Source: Thermus filiformis
GTDB lineage: Bacteria; Deinococcota; Deinococci; Deinococcales; Thermaceae
Direction: 5' to 3'
DNA: 64,000 bases
Assembly (NCBI RefSeq): GCF_000771745.2
Contig: NZ_JPSL02000035.1
Span: 1 to 64,000, forward strand
Shown here: positions 9,057-19,615 of the stretch, in pieces
Layout: every line of letters starts with the position of its first letter
Numbering within the stretch: position 1 is the stretch's first letter
The notes under the pieces: generated by a model
The model's input: the letters and a program-made list of their open reading frames with translations, nothing else
What the model was told of the DNA's origin: nothing
Databases searched by the model: none
Made by a program: the position numbers and the translations under genes

Positions 9057-10814
9057 TCACAAAAGCCCCTCGAGCTCCTTCAGCCAGCCCTCCAGGACCC
9101 GGAAGGAGCCTTCCCAGAACCCGGGGTCCTTGGGGTTGAGCCCGGCCTTGCGCAGGATCGCCTCCGGGCTTTCCGACTCGCCCGCCGCCAGGATCTCCAG
9201 GTACTTGGGCACGAAGGCCCGGCCCTCCTCGAGGTAGCGGGCGTACAGGGCCAGGACCAGGAGGTAGCCGTAGGCGTAGGAGTAGGTGTAGAAGCGGTAG
9301 TGGACGAAGTGGGGGATGCCCGACCAGGCGCTTTTGTCCAGCTCGGTCCACTCCACGCCGTCCCCGTAAAGCCGCCTCTGCTCCTCGTCCCAAAGGGCGT
9401 GGAAGGCCTCGGGGGCCAGGGCGCCCTCCTTGCGTGCCTCCACGGCCCGGAGCTCAAACCGGGTGTACATCACCTGGCGGAAGGCGGTGGCGATGGCGTC
9501 CTCCAGTCGGTTGGCCAAAAGGGTGGCCCGCTCCTCCCTCGTGGAGAGCCGCTCCATGAGGAGGTCATCCAGGAGGATCTCGGCGAAGACGCTCGCCGTC
9601 TCGGCCAGGGGGGTGGTGGCCCCGAAGTTGAGGAGCCGCTGCCTGCGGGCCAGGTAGAAGTGCACCCCGTGTCCGAGCTCGTGGGCCAGGGTGTGGGCCG
9701 AGTCCAGGTCGTCGGTGTGGTTCAGGAGGACGTAGGGGTGGGTAGAGGGGAGGCCGCCGGAGCAGAAGGCCCCGCCCCGCTTCCCGGGCCTCGGGTAGAC
9801 GTCAATCCAGCGCTTTTGGAAGAACTCCCGGGCGATCTCGGCCATCTCGGGGCTGAAGCGGCCGAAGGCCTCTAGGACCAGGGCCTGGGCCTCTTTGAAC
9901 TCCACCCGGGGCTCCTCGCCGAAGGGGGCCAGGAGGTCGGGGCTGGGCGTCTTTTCCAACCCCAGCCGCCGGGCCTTGAGGCGGTAGTAGGCCTCCACCA
10001 GGCCGTAGCGGGCCTCGGTGGCCTCCAGGAGGCGGAGGATGTCCTCCACCTCGAGCTCGTCGGAGAGGGCCGTGGGCCTCAAGGGGTGGTCGTACCCCCG
10101 GAGGGAGAGGTCCTGGAGGAAGTCCTGGAAGACGGCGTTGAAGATGTAGCTCAGGGTGGGGGCCTCCTCCAGGAGCTTCCCGTAAAGGGCCCGGTGCGCC
10201 TCCCGCCGCACCCGGGGGTCGGGGCTGCGGCGGAGCGCCCGCACCTCCGCGTCCGTGAGGCTCTTCCCGTCCACCAGGAAGCGGAAGCGGCCGGTGTACT
10301 CCGTGTAGAACTGGCTCCAGGCGCTCCGGCCCACCAGGCTCTTCAGATTGAGGATGCGCTCCTCCTTCTCCGAGAGGGTGTAGGGGGCGAAGGCCCGGAG
10401 CTGGCCCAGCCAGTGGCGCAGGTCGGAAAGCCCAGGGGCCTCGAGGAGGGGGCGGAAGTCCTCCTCCGGCAGGGTCTTAAGGTAGAGCTCGAGGGGAAGG
10501 AGGCGGTTCTTCAGCTCGGCGAAGCGGCTTCTCGCCTGGTCCAGAAGGGCCTTGGCCTCCGCGTCCTGGGTGTGGGTGGAGAAGTACAAGGAAGCGTAGA
10601 GGAGGGGCTTGTACCCCTTCTCTAGCGCCTTCTCGTAGAGGGCGATTTTCTGGGCCAGGACCTCCGCCTCCGGCCTGAGTCCCTCCACCGCCTCCTGGCT
10701 CAGGGCCAGGGCCTCCTCCAGGTCCTTTAGGATCCGCGGGTCCTTGGGGCTAGCGTACAGGTCCGAAAGGTCCCATTCCACGCGGTCAGTATACTGTTCG
10801 GTGGCCGGCTCCAT
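9057..10814 (-). CDS. pepF: Oligoendopeptidase F (M3B metallopeptidase)
   Basis: A cytoplasmic zinc peptidase of 585 residues that cleaves medium-size peptides. The zinc motif HELGH is at residues 378-382 and the third ligand is expected at E405 in LAETASVFAE. The N-terminal M3 helical domain is about 115-190. The start ATG at 10814 gives MEPATEQYTDRVEWDLSDLY, typical for the family. It is divergent from the RNB ribonuclease gene with about 90-105 bp between. Function is firm; the physiological substrate is not known from sequence. Confidence 0.93.
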   Translation of the reverse strand: MEPATEQYTDRVEWDLSDLYASPKDPRILKDLEEALALSQEAVEGLRPEAEVLAQKIALYEKALEKGYKPLLYASLYFSTHTQDAEAKALLDQARSRFAELKNRLLPLELYLKTLPEEDFRPLLEAPGLSDLRHWLGQLRAFAPYTLSEKEERILNLKSLVGRSAWSQFYTEYTGRFRFLVDGKSLTDAEVRALRRSPDPRVRREAHRALYGKLLEEAPTLSYIFNAVFQDFLQDLSLRGYDHPLRPTALSDELEVEDILRLLEATEARYGLVEAYYRLKARRLGLEKTPSPDLLAPFGEEPRVEFKEAQALVLEAFGRFSPEMAEIAREFFQKRWIDVYPRPGKRGGAFCSGGLPSTHPYVLLNHTDDLDSAHTLAHELGHGVHFYLARRQRLLNFGATTPLAETASVFAEILLDDLLMERLSTREERATLLANRLEDAIATAFRQVMYTRFELRAVEARKEGALAPEAFHALWDEEQRRLYGDGVEWTELDKSAWSGIPHFVHYRFYTYSYAYGYLLVLALYARYLEEGRAFVPKYLEILAAGESESPEAILRKAGLNPKDPGFWEGSFRVLEGWLKELEGLL

Positions 10815-10905
10815 CGGGCGCCGGTCCCAAGGAAGATCGGCGCAGCGTCAGGTCTTGCCCGGATGGGGCCAAGGACCCGCTACGCGGTTCCCGGCCCCCA
10901 CGAGA

Positions 10906-12755
10906 ATGGCAGAGGTGCGAATGGACTTCAAGAAAGCCCTGGTGGCTTACAAGGGGAAGCCCGTCCTGGCCGAGAGAGAGGGGGAGCGGCTTCTTTTGCG
11001 CCTGCCGGAGGGGGCCCAGAGGGTGCGGCCCAAGGACGTCCTGGTCCTTTACGCCTTCCAGGAGGGCGAGCCCGTGCCCGCCGCTTTGGACCGCCCCCCG
11101 GACCCGGCTTTGGCCGCGCAGGTGGAGGCGGCCTGGGAGCTTCTGGAAGGGGAGGCGGTCCCCTTTCGCGAGTTCGCCGAGCTGGTCCTCGGGGCCTACA
11201 CCCCGGAGGCCGCCTACCAGGCCTTCTCCTTCCTTAAGGAGAGCGACCTCTTCGTCTGGGAGGGGGAGCGGGTGCGGGCCCGGCGGCGGGAGGAGGTGGA
11301 GGCCCTGCGCCGCCGCAAGGAGGAGGAGAGGGCCCGGGCCCAGGCCTTCCAGGAGGGCCTCGAGGCCCTAAGGCGCGGGGAGCGGGTGGAGCCCCTCGTC
11401 AAGGAGGTGGAGGCGGTGGGCCTGGGCCGGCGCAAGGAAAGCCCCGTCCTCAAGGCCCTCCGCCTCCCGGAAACCCCTGAGGCGGCCCACGCCCTCCTCC
11501 TCCGGCTTGGGGCCTGGCGGTACGAGAACCCCCACCCCGCCCGGCTGGGCCTTTTGGCCTTCCCCCTCACGGGAAAGGAGCCGCTTCCCAATCCGGAGCT
11601 TTCCCTGGGGGAGCTTCCCGAGGAGGAGCGGAAGGACCTCACCCACCTTCCCGCCTTCGCCATAGACGACGAGGGGAGCCAGGACCCGGACGACGCGGTC
11701 TACGCCCTTTGGGAAGGGGAAGGGTTCCGCCTCTTCGTCCACGTGGCCGACGTGGCGGCCTTGGTTCCTCCCGATTCCCCCGCCGACCTGGAGGCCCGCC
11801 GCCGGGGGGCGAACCTCTACCTGCCCGAGGGGACGGTCCCCATGCTCCCCCTCGAGGCCACCCAGAGGCTCGGCCTGGGGCTTCTGCCGGTGAGCCCCGC
11901 CCTCACCTTTGAGCTTTTGGTCTCGGAGGAGGGGGAGCTTTTGGAGCTTTCCGTCTACCCGAGCTGGGTCCGGGTGACGCGGCTCACCTACCGGGAGGCC
12001 CTCGAGGTGGAGGCCCTGGCCGACCTGGCCCGGCTGGCCGCGGCCTTCCGGGCGAGGCGGCTTCGGGAGGGGGGGATAGACCTCTCCTTCCCCGAGGTGA
12101 AGGTGCGCCTGGAGGGGGATCGGGTGCGGATCCTCCCCCTGCCTCCTTACGAGAGCCGGGTCTGGGTGCGGGAGGCCATGCTCCTCGCCGGGTACGCCGC
12201 CGCTCACTTCGCCCTCGAGCACGCCCTCCCCGTCCCCTTCGCCACCCAGGAGGCCCCCGAGCTGGCCGAGACCGCGGAGGGCCTGGCGGGGATGTGGGCC
12301 CAGAGGCGGCGGATGCGGCGGGCCCAGCTGAGGGCCCAGCCCGCCCCCCACCGGGGCCTGGGCCTGCCCGTCTACGTCCAGGCCACGAGCCCCCTGCGCC
12401 GCTACTTGGACCTGGTGGTCCACCAGCAGATCCGGGCCTTCCTTAGGGGAGAGCGGCCCCTCTCCCGGGAGGAGGTCCTCCTGCGGGTGGGGGCGGCGGA
12501 GGCGGTGGCCGACCTGGTGCGGGAGGCGGAGCGGAAGAGCCGCGAGCACTGGACCCTGGTCCACCTCCTCCAGGAGGGGTACGAGGGGGTGGGGGTCCTG
12601 GTAGAGAAACGGAAGGGGCAAGGGGTCTTCTTCATCCCCGAGCTGGGCCTGGCCACCCCCGTGGCCCTGGGCCAGGACCTACCCCTGAACGCCGAGGTCC
12701 GCCTCCGTTTCCTGGAGGCGGACCTGGCGGGGCTTTCCGCCCGCTTCGCCCGCCT

Positions 12756-12759
<4 letters not shown>
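10906..12759 (+). CDS. RNB-domain exoribonuclease (RNase II/R family)
   Basis: Predicted 3'-to-5' exoribonuclease of about 617 residues (612 if started at ATG 10921; ATG 10906 adds MAEVR). The RNB catalytic motif [13 protein letters not shown] holds the metal-binding aspartates, near residues 248-260 counted from 10921. A coiled-coil-like arginine/glutamate-rich stretch is about 120-165. The C-terminal S1-like part is short, so it is closer to the compact RNase II-like proteins of Deinococcus-Thermus than to E. coli RNase R. It is convergent with icd: the two stop codons share the tetranucleotide CTAG at 12756-12759. Confidence 0.85.
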
Positions 12760-14036
<1,277 letters not shown>

Positions 14037-14100
14037 AGACACCTCCGCCTTAAGCATACCCCGGCTCTTTCCCGGACGGATGTCCCCCGGGGCCGCCTTA

Positions 14101-14194
14101 TACCACCCCATCCTGGCTGACGCCAGGATGGGGGCCCCGGTAAAGTTTTTCCCAAGCCTTCTGAGGGGACCACGTAAGCGAAGGAAACAGGGTA
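14101..14194 (+). repeat. Palindromic element copy 3, one module plus shortened tail
   Basis: Preceded by TTA at 14098-14100 and starting TACCACCCC. The single module has arms ATCCTGGC/GCCAGGAT and ends GGGGGCCCCGGTAAA at 14144. The tail keeps TTTTTCCCAAGCCTTCTGA and GCGAAGGAAAC but lacks about 8 bp before the final GGGTA. It lies between icd and the YbjN gene, 64 bp upstream of icd. Confidence 0.8.
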
Positions 14195-14213
14195 GAGTGG
14201 GGGGGAGGCCGGA

Positions 14214-14663
14214 ATGCGCGGATGGGTTTTGGCGGTGTTCATGGGCTTGGCCTTGGCCCAGGAGGCCCCGGTGCGGGCCCTCAGCCTAGGCCAGATGGAG
14301 GCGCTTTTGCGGGGGATGGGCCTCGAGGTGGAGCGGGTGGTTCCTAAGGAGGGGACGCCCTACCTCCGCCTGGGGCTTGGGGGCCTGGAGAAGGTCTGGC
14401 TGTACCCGGACTACTGCCTGGAGGCCGGTTGCCAGATCTACACCTTGCAGGCGGGGTTTGAGGGGAAGGTGGGGCTCGAGAAGATCAACGCCTTCAACCG
14501 GGACCACCGCTTCGGCCGCGCTTACCTGAGCGAGGGAGCGGCCTGGTTGGAGAGCGACCTGGACCTCTCGGGCGGGGTGAACACGGAGGCGGTCCGGGAG
14601 TGGGTGCGCACCTTTGAGGAACTCCTGGCTGCCTTCATGGAGGAGATCGGCTTTGCGCCTTGA
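14214..14663 (+). CDS. Secreted YbjN-domain protein
   Basis: A 149-residue protein with a short N-terminal signal peptide ([20 protein letters not shown]) and a single YbjN-type domain. The domain begins [20 protein letters not shown] and contains [24 protein letters not shown] broken by short loops, as in this family. The family folds like type III secretion chaperones, but its role is unknown. Two cysteines (YCLEAGC) could form a disulfide after export. It is alone between icd and tRNA-Met; its TGA overlaps the -35 box of the tRNA promoter. Confidence 0.75.
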   Translation: MRGWVLAVFMGLALAQEAPVRALSLGQMEALLRGMGLEVERVVPKEGTPYLRLGLGGLEKVWLYPDYCLEAGCQIYTLQAGFEGKVGLEKINAFNRDHRFGRAYLSEGAAWLESDLDLSGGVNTEAVREWVRTFEELLAAFMEEIGFAP

Positions 14664-14688
14664 CGGGGCCAAGCCCCCCCTCTAAGAT
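14660..14688 (+). promoter_or_regulatory. Promoter of tRNA-Met
   Basis: -35 TTGACG (14660-14665) and -10 TAAGAT (14683-14688) are 17 bp apart; the tRNA begins 27 bp further on. The -35 box overlaps the stop codon of the preceding gene. Confidence 0.8.
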
Positions 14689-14714
14689 AGAGGGTGCCCC
14701 GCTGGGGGCTTCGG

Positions 14715-14791
14715 GGCGGTGTAGCTCAGATGGTTAGAGCACACGACTCATAATCGTGGTGTCGCGGGTTCGAGTCCCGCCACCGCCACCA
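14715..14791 (+). tRNA. tRNA-Met (CAT anticodon), elongator type
   Basis: A 77-nt cloverleaf with encoded CCA. The acceptor stem GGCGGTG pairs with CACCGCC, the anticodon stem CACGA with TCGTG, and the loop CTCATAA gives anticodon CAT. The first base pair is G-C rather than the mismatched C-A of initiator tRNA, so it is elongator Met; a lysidine-modified tRNA-Ile cannot be excluded from sequence. Confidence 0.95.
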
Positions 14792-14795
14792 GCGC

Positions 14796-14824
14796 AAACC
14801 CCGTCCCTTGGGGACGGGGTTTTT
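14796..14824 (+). terminator. Terminator after tRNA-Met
   Basis: AAACCCCGTCCC, loop TTG, GGGACGGGGTTTT: a 9-bp GC stem followed by a T run 4 bp after the tRNA. Confidence 0.9.
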
Positions 14825-14846
14825 GCCTTTTGCCCCCCCCATTCGT

Positions 14847-16549
14847 TTGTACCCGACATTCCGCACCCCTCTCCCTTGGCCTTAGGATTTTGGGATGGAA
14901 ACCACACCCAACCTACAGGTGTACGACCTGGGCCACCTGGGCCTGGTGGCCAGCATCCTGGATCAGATAGGACTGGTACAGACCGTAGACCGGTTCGTGG
15001 GCCCAAGGCCGGGCGAAAAGGTCTCCACTGGCATGGCCCTCAAGGCCGCCATACTGAACGCCCTGGGCTTCGTCACCTCTCCCCTCTACCTCTTCGGCCA
15101 CTTCTTCCAGGGCAAGCCCACCGAGCTGCTCCTGGGGCCCGGCATCACCCCCGAACTTTTGAACGACGACCGCATGGGCCGCATGCTGGACAGCCTGTAC
15201 GCGGCCGGGGTCACCGAGCTGTTCGTGGAGGTGGCTAAATCTGCCCGCAGAGCCTTTCCCTTTCCCGTGCGGGCTCTTCACGTGGACTCCACCAGCTTTC
15301 ACGTCCACGGGGTGTACGGGAGCGGGGAAGAGGGCCAGACCGATACGGGGGACGAGCCCCTGGTCATCCGCCTCACCCACGGCTACAGCCGGGACCACCG
15401 CCCAGACCTCAAGCAGTGGGTGATGAACCTGATCTGCGCCGATACCGGGGGGATTCCCCTGCTCTTCGCTCCTGGGGATGGGAACCAGTCGGATCAGGAG
15501 GCCTTGGTTCCCCTGCTGGCGCGCTACCGCCAGAGCCTGGAACTGGGGGAGGTGGTGGTGCTGGACGGGGCCAGCTACAGCCAGGAGAACCTGGGGGCCC
15601 TGCGTGGGTTCTCCTGGGTCATGCGGGTGCCGGCCACCCTAAAGGAGGCCAAGGTCCTGCTACGCGAGGAGTTACCCCAGGAGGCCTGGAGGCCTCTGCT
15701 GCCGGGCTACCGGGGGCTGGAGGTGGAGAGCGAGTACGGGGGTGTGCGGCAGCGCTGGCTGTTGGTGGAGAGCCAGGAGCGGGCCAGGATGGAGGAAGCG
15801 AGCCTCCAGCAGCGGATAGCGCGGGCCGAAGGGGAGGCGCGGAAGGTCCTGGGCCGGCTGACGGCTCGGACCTTCGCCTGTGAGGCGGACGCCCGGCGGG
15901 CCCTGAGCGAGGCCAGCGGCCGACTTCCTTTGCACCGGCTGGTCTACCTGGGAGTGCAGGAGGAACGCCAATGGGAGCGGGTGGGCCGGCCGCGCAAGGG
16001 GGAGCGACCCTTGGCGGTGGTCTACCGCCTGCGGGCCCGCCTGGAGGTGGATCAGGAGAAGCTGGAGCGGGCGAGGCGGGGCCTGGGGCGATTCCTCCTG
16101 GCCACGAACGTGCTGGACCGGGAGGGGCTTCCCCCTCAGGAGGTGCTGAGGCGGTACAAGGACCAGGCCCGGACGGTGGAGCGGGGGTTCCGGTTTCTGA
16201 AGGACCCCCTGTTCTTTGCGGAGAGCACCTTCTTGAAGCGGCCCGAGCGGGTGATGGCCCTGGGGATGGTGATGGCCCTGGCCCTTCTGGTGTACGCCCT
16301 GGGGGAGTGGGCGCTGAGGCGGAGGCTTTGGGAGGCGGGGTCCAGCCTGCCGGACCAGAAGGGGAGACCCACAGCCAAGCCCACCTTGCGCTGGGTGTTT
16401 CAACTCTTTATGTGGGTCCGACTGGTGGAGCTGGGGGGCAGGTGGTTCGTCCTCAACCTGGCTCCCCATCACGAGACCGCGGCGCGCCTCCTGGGGGCCG
16501 GGCGATATTACCTGCTGGAGTGAAGGGGGTGCGGAATGTGGGTTGTACC
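14847..16549 (+). mobile_element. IS1634-type insertion sequence, complete
   Basis: Imperfect terminal inverted repeats of about 20 bp bracket the transposase gene. The left end contains ACATTCCGCACCCC (to 14869) and the right end its complement GGGGTGCGGAATGT (from 16526), with TGTAC near both outer edges. No clear target duplication is visible. It lies just after the tRNA-Met terminator, a harmless site. Confidence 0.8.
14895..16523 (+). CDS. IS1634-family transposase
   Basis: A 542-residue DDE transposase that appears intact. It has the DUF4277 N-terminal region (about 5-110, beginning LQVYDLGHLGLVASILDQIG) followed by an IS4-like RNase H fold. Likely catalytic residues are D131 (LHVDSTSF), D224 (VLDGASYSQEN) and E429 in the Y-x(2)-QARTVERGFRFLKDP segment. 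No frameshift or stop interrupts it, so the element may still be active. The start ATG lies 25 bp inside the left repeat. Confidence 0.88.
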   Translation: METTPNLQVYDLGHLGLVASILDQIGLVQTVDRFVGPRPGEKVSTGMALKAAILNALGFVTSPLYLFGHFFQGKPTELLLGPGITPELLNDDRMGRMLDSLYAAGVTELFVEVAKSARRAFPFPVRALHVDSTSFHVHGVYGSGEEGQTDTGDEPLVIRLTHGYSRDHRPDLKQWVMNLICADTGGIPLLFAPGDGNQSDQEALVPLLARYRQSLELGEVVVLDGASYSQENLGALRGFSWVMRVPATLKEAKVLLREELPQEAWRPLLPGYRGLEVESEYGGVRQRWLLVESQERARMEEASLQQRIARAEGEARKVLGRLTARTFACEADARRALSEASGRLPLHRLVYLGVQEERQWERVGRPRKGERPLAVVYRLRARLEVDQEKLERARRGLGRFLLATNVLDREGLPPQEVLRRYKDQARTVERGFRFLKDPLFFAESTFLKRPERVMALGMVMALALLVYALGEWALRRRLWEAGSSLPDQKGRPTAKPTLRWVFQLFMWVRLVELGGRWFVLNLAPHHETAARLLGAGRYYLLE

Positions 16550-16705
16550 CCTTCCGCCCCGGAAGGGGTTTGTCCTTTCCTGTACGGGGAAAGGGCGAAG
16601 TCAGGGGGGTGCGCACACGACGCAAAGCGGTGTGCAGTCGTAGTGTCGTGCCCGGAATCGTGCGTGCGTGAAGGGGGTCAGGATGGAAAGGCTGTAGGGA
16701 GGGAA
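16550..16705. other. Gene-free interval right of the IS
   Basis: About 155 bp with no convincing gene. It has CCGCCCCGG-type dyads and GT/CG-rich sequence around 16610-16670. It may be old flank of the tRNA locus pushed away by the IS. Confidence 0.4.
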
Positions 16706-16730
16706 CGAAAAAGGCGCCCGAAGGCGCCTT
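16706..16730 (-). terminator. Terminator of the dodecin operon
   Basis: AAGGCGCC-CGAA-GGCGCCTT (16711-16730). On the minus strand this is an 8-bp stem with a TTCG tetraloop followed by TTTTT, 8 bp after the dodecin stop. Confidence 0.9.
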
Positions 16731-16737
16731 CTTGGCC

Positions 16738-16944
16738 CTACTCCTCCAGCCGAAAGCCCACCTTGAGGACCACCTGGTACTCCTTGACCCCGTTCTCCCC
16801 GATCAGGCCCCGCACCTCCTGCACCTCAAACCAGTCCAGGTGCCGCAGGGTCTTGGCGGCCCGCCTCAGGGCCTCCTGGATGGCGGCCTCAATGCTTTCC
16901 GGGCTCGAGCCCACCAGCTCCACCTTCTTGTAGACCTTTTCCAT
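16738..16944 (-). CDS. Dodecin (flavin/CoA-binding small protein)
   Basis: The 68-residue protein has the dodecin pattern: KVYKKVELVGSSPESIEAAI, RRAAKTLRHLDWFEVQEVRG, then a final strand YQVVLKVGF. Tryptophan 38 (LDWFEV) is the flavin-stacking residue of the family. Dodecins form hollow dodecamers that store FMN, and the Thermus protein also binds coenzyme A. It follows an acyl-CoA ligase gene by 14 bp, so CoA/flavin buffering next to fatty acid activation is a sensible inference. A strong terminator closes the operon. Confidence 0.95.
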   Translation of the reverse strand: MEKVYKKVELVGSSPESIEAAIQEALRRAAKTLRHLDWFEVQEVRGLIGENGVKEYQVVLKVGFRLEE

Positions 16945-16958
16945 GGGGACCTCCCCCC

Positions 16959-18602
16959 TTAGTGTACCGCCTTTTGGGGGGCGAGCTCCCGCTTCAGCAC
17001 CTTGCCCACCGCGCTCTTGGGCAGGCTTTCCCGGAACTCTATGATGCGGGGGACCTTGTAGGCGGCGAGGTTTTCCCGGCAGAACTTCTCTATGTCCTCC
17101 CGGGTGACCTTGTCCTTGTACTCGTCTTTGAGGACGATAAAAGCGGCCACGGTCTCCCCGCGATAGGGGTCGGGCACGCCCACGACGGCGGCTTCCTGGA
17201 CGGCGGGGTGCTGGTAGAGGACCTCTTCCACCTCGCGGGGGTAGATGTTGTAGCCTCCGGCGATGATCATGTCCTTTTTGCGGTCCACGATGTAGAAGTA
17301 GCCGTCCTGGTCCATGCGGGCCATGTCGCCGGTGTAGAGCCAGCCGTCCTTGAGGGCCCTTTGGGTTTCCTCGGGCCGGTTCCAGTAGCCTTTCATGATG
17401 TTGGGGCCTTTGACGATGAGCTCGCCCACCTCGCCCAGGGGGACCTCTTGGCCCTCCTCGTCCACCACCTTGGCGTCCACGCCGGGCAGGGGCAGGCCCA
17501 CGCTCCCCTTCTTCCGGGTGCCGTAAAGGGGGCTGCAGTGGGTGACGGGGCTGGCCTCGGTGAGGCCGTAGCCCTCCACCAGCTTGGCCCCCGTGAGGCG
17601 CTCAAAGGTCTCCGCCACCTCGAGGGGCAGCGGGGCCGAGCCGGAGATGCAGGCCTTGAGGGTCCTGAGGTTGCGCTTCTCAATCCCGGGGAAGCGGTTG
17701 AAGGCCACGTACAAAGTAGGCACCCCGGGGAAAAGGGTGACCCCGTGCTTTTCTATTGCTTCCACGATGGCCTTGATCTCGGGCCGGGGCAGGAGGATCA
17801 GGCTGGCTCCCCCGGAGAGGGCCAGGTTCATGCCCACGGTCATCCCGTAGACGTGGAAGAAGGGGATCGCGCCCAGGACCACCTCCTTCCCCTCCTCAAA
17901 GTCCGGGGTCCAGCTGCGCACCTGCAGGGCGTTGGCGGAGAGGGCCCGGTGGGTGAGCATCGCCCCCTTGGAGACCCCGGTCGTGCCTCCCGTGTACTGG
18001 ATAAGGGCCAGGTCGTCCAGGTCCAAAGGCACCGGGGAGGGGCTTCCCCGGCCCAGGAACTCGCGCCAGGCCACCCCGAAGGCGGGCGGGGGCCACTGGC
18101 CCTGCCGCCTCAGCCGCAGGGGGTAGAGGAGGTTCTTGGGGAAGGGGAGGTAGTCCTGGAGGCCGGTGCGGACCACCAGGCGCACCGGGACCTCCTTCTG
18201 GACCTCCAGGTAGCGGGGCAGGAGCTGGTCCAGGATGACCAGGACCTCCGCCCCCGAGTCCAAAAGCTGGTGCCTGAGCTCCCGGGGGGTGTACATGGGG
18301 TTGGTGTTCACCGCCACCCCGCCCGCGAGGAGGGTGCCGTAGAAGGCGATGACGAACTGGGGCGAGTTGGGGAGCATGATGGCCACCCGGGTGCCCTTCT
18401 GCACCCCTCGAGCCTGGAGGCCCTGGGCGAAGGCCTCCACCTCCCGCCACAGGGCCTCGTAGGTGAGTCTTCGGCCCAGGAACTCCAGGGCCACCCGCTT
18501 GGGGTAGCGGCGGACGCTCTCCCTCAGGAGGTCGGTCAAAAGCCACGGGCTCGGGGCCTCGAGGGGAACCCCTTGGTCGTAGTGCGCGTGCCAGGGTTTC
18601 AT
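16959..18602 (-). CDS. Long-chain fatty acyl-CoA ligase (AMP-forming)
   Basis: Activates fatty acids to acyl-CoA through acyl-AMP; 547 residues. The AMP-binding P-loop YTGGTTGVSKGAML and the motif GYGLTEASPV are present, then the hinge and C-terminal lysine region ESLPKSAVGKVLKREL. I chose ATG 18602 (MKPWHAHYDQG) because AAGGAGGTG stands directly in front of it; an upstream frame extension is unlikely. It heads a two-gene operon with dodecin. The family also accepts medium-chain and aromatic acids; substrate range cannot be read here. Confidence 0.92.
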   Translation of the reverse strand: MKPWHAHYDQGVPLEAPSPWLLTDLLRESVRRYPKRVALEFLGRRLTYEALWREVEAFAQGLQARGVQKGTRVAIMLPNSPQFVIAFYGTLLAGGVAVNTNPMYTPRELRHQLLDSGAEVLVILDQLLPRYLEVQKEVPVRLVVRTGLQDYLPFPKNLLYPLRLRRQGQWPPPAFGVAWREFLGRGSPSPVPLDLDDLALIQYTGGTTGVSKGAMLTHRALSANALQVRSWTPDFEEGKEVVLGAIPFFHVYGMTVGMNLALSGGASLILLPRPEIKAIVEAIEKHGVTLFPGVPTLYVAFNRFPGIEKRNLRTLKACISGSAPLPLEVAETFERLTGAKLVEGYGLTEASPVTHCSPLYGTRKKGSVGLPLPGVDAKVVDEEGQEVPLGEVGELIVKGPNIMKGYWNRPEETQRALKDGWLYTGDMARMDQDGYFYIVDRKKDMIIAGGYNIYPREVEEVLYQHPAVQEAAVVGVPDPYRGETVAAFIVLKDEYKDKVTREDIEKFCRENLAAYKVPRIIEFRESLPKSAVGKVLKRELAPQKAVH

Positions 18603-18664
18603 CGCACCTCCTTGAACCGGGTCAAAGTTTACCGCCAAACCCCCTTCCGGGCAAGACCAAGGCC

Positions 18665-19615
18665 TCAGGCTCGGGCGTAGAGGAGGGGCTGGCCCTGGCG
18701 CGTCAGCAGGCCCTGGTGGCGGAGGTACTCTAGGTGGGCCAGGGTCTCGGCGAAGGCGAAGCGGCGCTGGGCGGGGGTGAGGTCCCCGGGGAAGAGGGCC
18801 AGGGAGAGGTCCCAGGGGGTCTTTGGTTCTTCCAGTAGGGCGAGGAGGGCCGAGAGGCGGGCCTCGTGGTGGGCCCGGAGCTCCTTCGCCCGGGCCTTCG
18901 GGTCCCGCACGGGGCCGAAGTGGCCCGCGAAGACCACCTGGGGGGCTACTTCGGCCACCTTGTCCAGGGAGCGCAGGAAGTCCTCGAGGGGGTTCTCACG
19001 GGTGTAGGCCCAGAGGCCGATGTTGGGGGAGACCCGCTCCAAGAGCAGGTCCCCCCCCAGCATCCACCCCTCCTCGGCCAGGAAGACCACGTGCCCGTCC
19101 GCGTGCCCCGGGGTCCAGACCACCCTCAGCCGGAAGCCCGCCACCTCCAGCGTCTGGCCGTCTTGGAGGGGGATGGGGTTCTGTGGGGGGTGGACCCGCT
19201 CGTAGGTCTTGGCCATCTCCTCCTCAATGCCCTCCAAAACGGAAAGGGGCATCCCCCCCTCCAGGAAGAGGCGCAAGGAGCGTTCCCGGAAGCGCTCCCG
19301 GTCCTTCCAGAAGAGGTGGCCCCGGAGGAGCTCCTCCTCGTGCAGGTAGACCCGGGCCCCCTGGGCCTCAAAGAAGCCGGAGAGGCCGTAGTGGTCCGGG
19401 TGGTGGTGGGTGAGGAGGACGGCCTTCACGTCGGAGAAGCAGAGGCCGAGCTCGGCCAGGGCCAGCTCCAGGCTCCCCCGGGCGGCGCGGGTGCCCAGGG
19501 CCGTGTCCACCAGGGCCACCTCCTCCTTTCCCTTGAGGAGGTAGAGGTTGACCGTCTTCAGGGGGTAGGGGATGGGGACGGGGATCTGGTAGAGGCCGGG
19601 CAGGAGCTCGGTCAT
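18665..19615 (-). CDS. Metallo-beta-lactamase-fold hydrolase
   Basis: A 316-residue glyoxalase-II-like hydrolase. The metal motif HHHPDH sits in VLLTHHHPDHYGLSG, and further ligands are in TPGHADGHV and FAGHFGPV. A C-terminal winged-helix-like region (about 255-316, ending LEYLRHQGLLTRQGQP) is common in LACTB2-type members. The reaction is probably hydrolysis of a thioester or phosphodiester; the substrate is unknown. The ATG at 19615 overlaps the stop of the preceding phosphohexomutase gene (ATGA), so the two are coupled. Confidence 0.85.
   Translation of the reverse strand: MTELLPGLYQIPVPIPYPLKTVNLYLLKGKEEVALVDTALGTRAARGSLELALAELGLCFSDVKAVLLTHHHPDHYGLSGFFEAQGARVYLHEEELLRGHLFWKDRERFRERSLRLFLEGGMPLSVLEGIEEEMAKTYERVHPPQNPIPLQDGQTLEVAGFRLRVVWTPGHADGHVVFLAEEGWMLGGDLLLERVSPNIGLWAYTRENPLEDFLRSLDKVAEVAPQVVFAGHFGPVRDPKARAKELRAHHEARLSALLALLEEPKTPWDLSLALFPGDLTPAQRRFAFAETLAHLEYLRHQGLLTRQGQPLLYARA

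Noticed and set aside
10744-10905. Upstream extension of the RNB ribonuclease frame
   Set aside because: Overlaps the pepF start and the intergenic region; no family similarity before [10 protein letters not shown].
14037-14111. Upstream extension of icd (frame open to 14111)
   Set aside because: Part of it is the translation of palindromic element copy 3; ATG 14036 gives the family N-terminus.
16551-16705. Second small mobile element or small gene right of the IS
   Set aside because: Only scattered dyads; no open frame with a ribosome site, and no terminal repeats.
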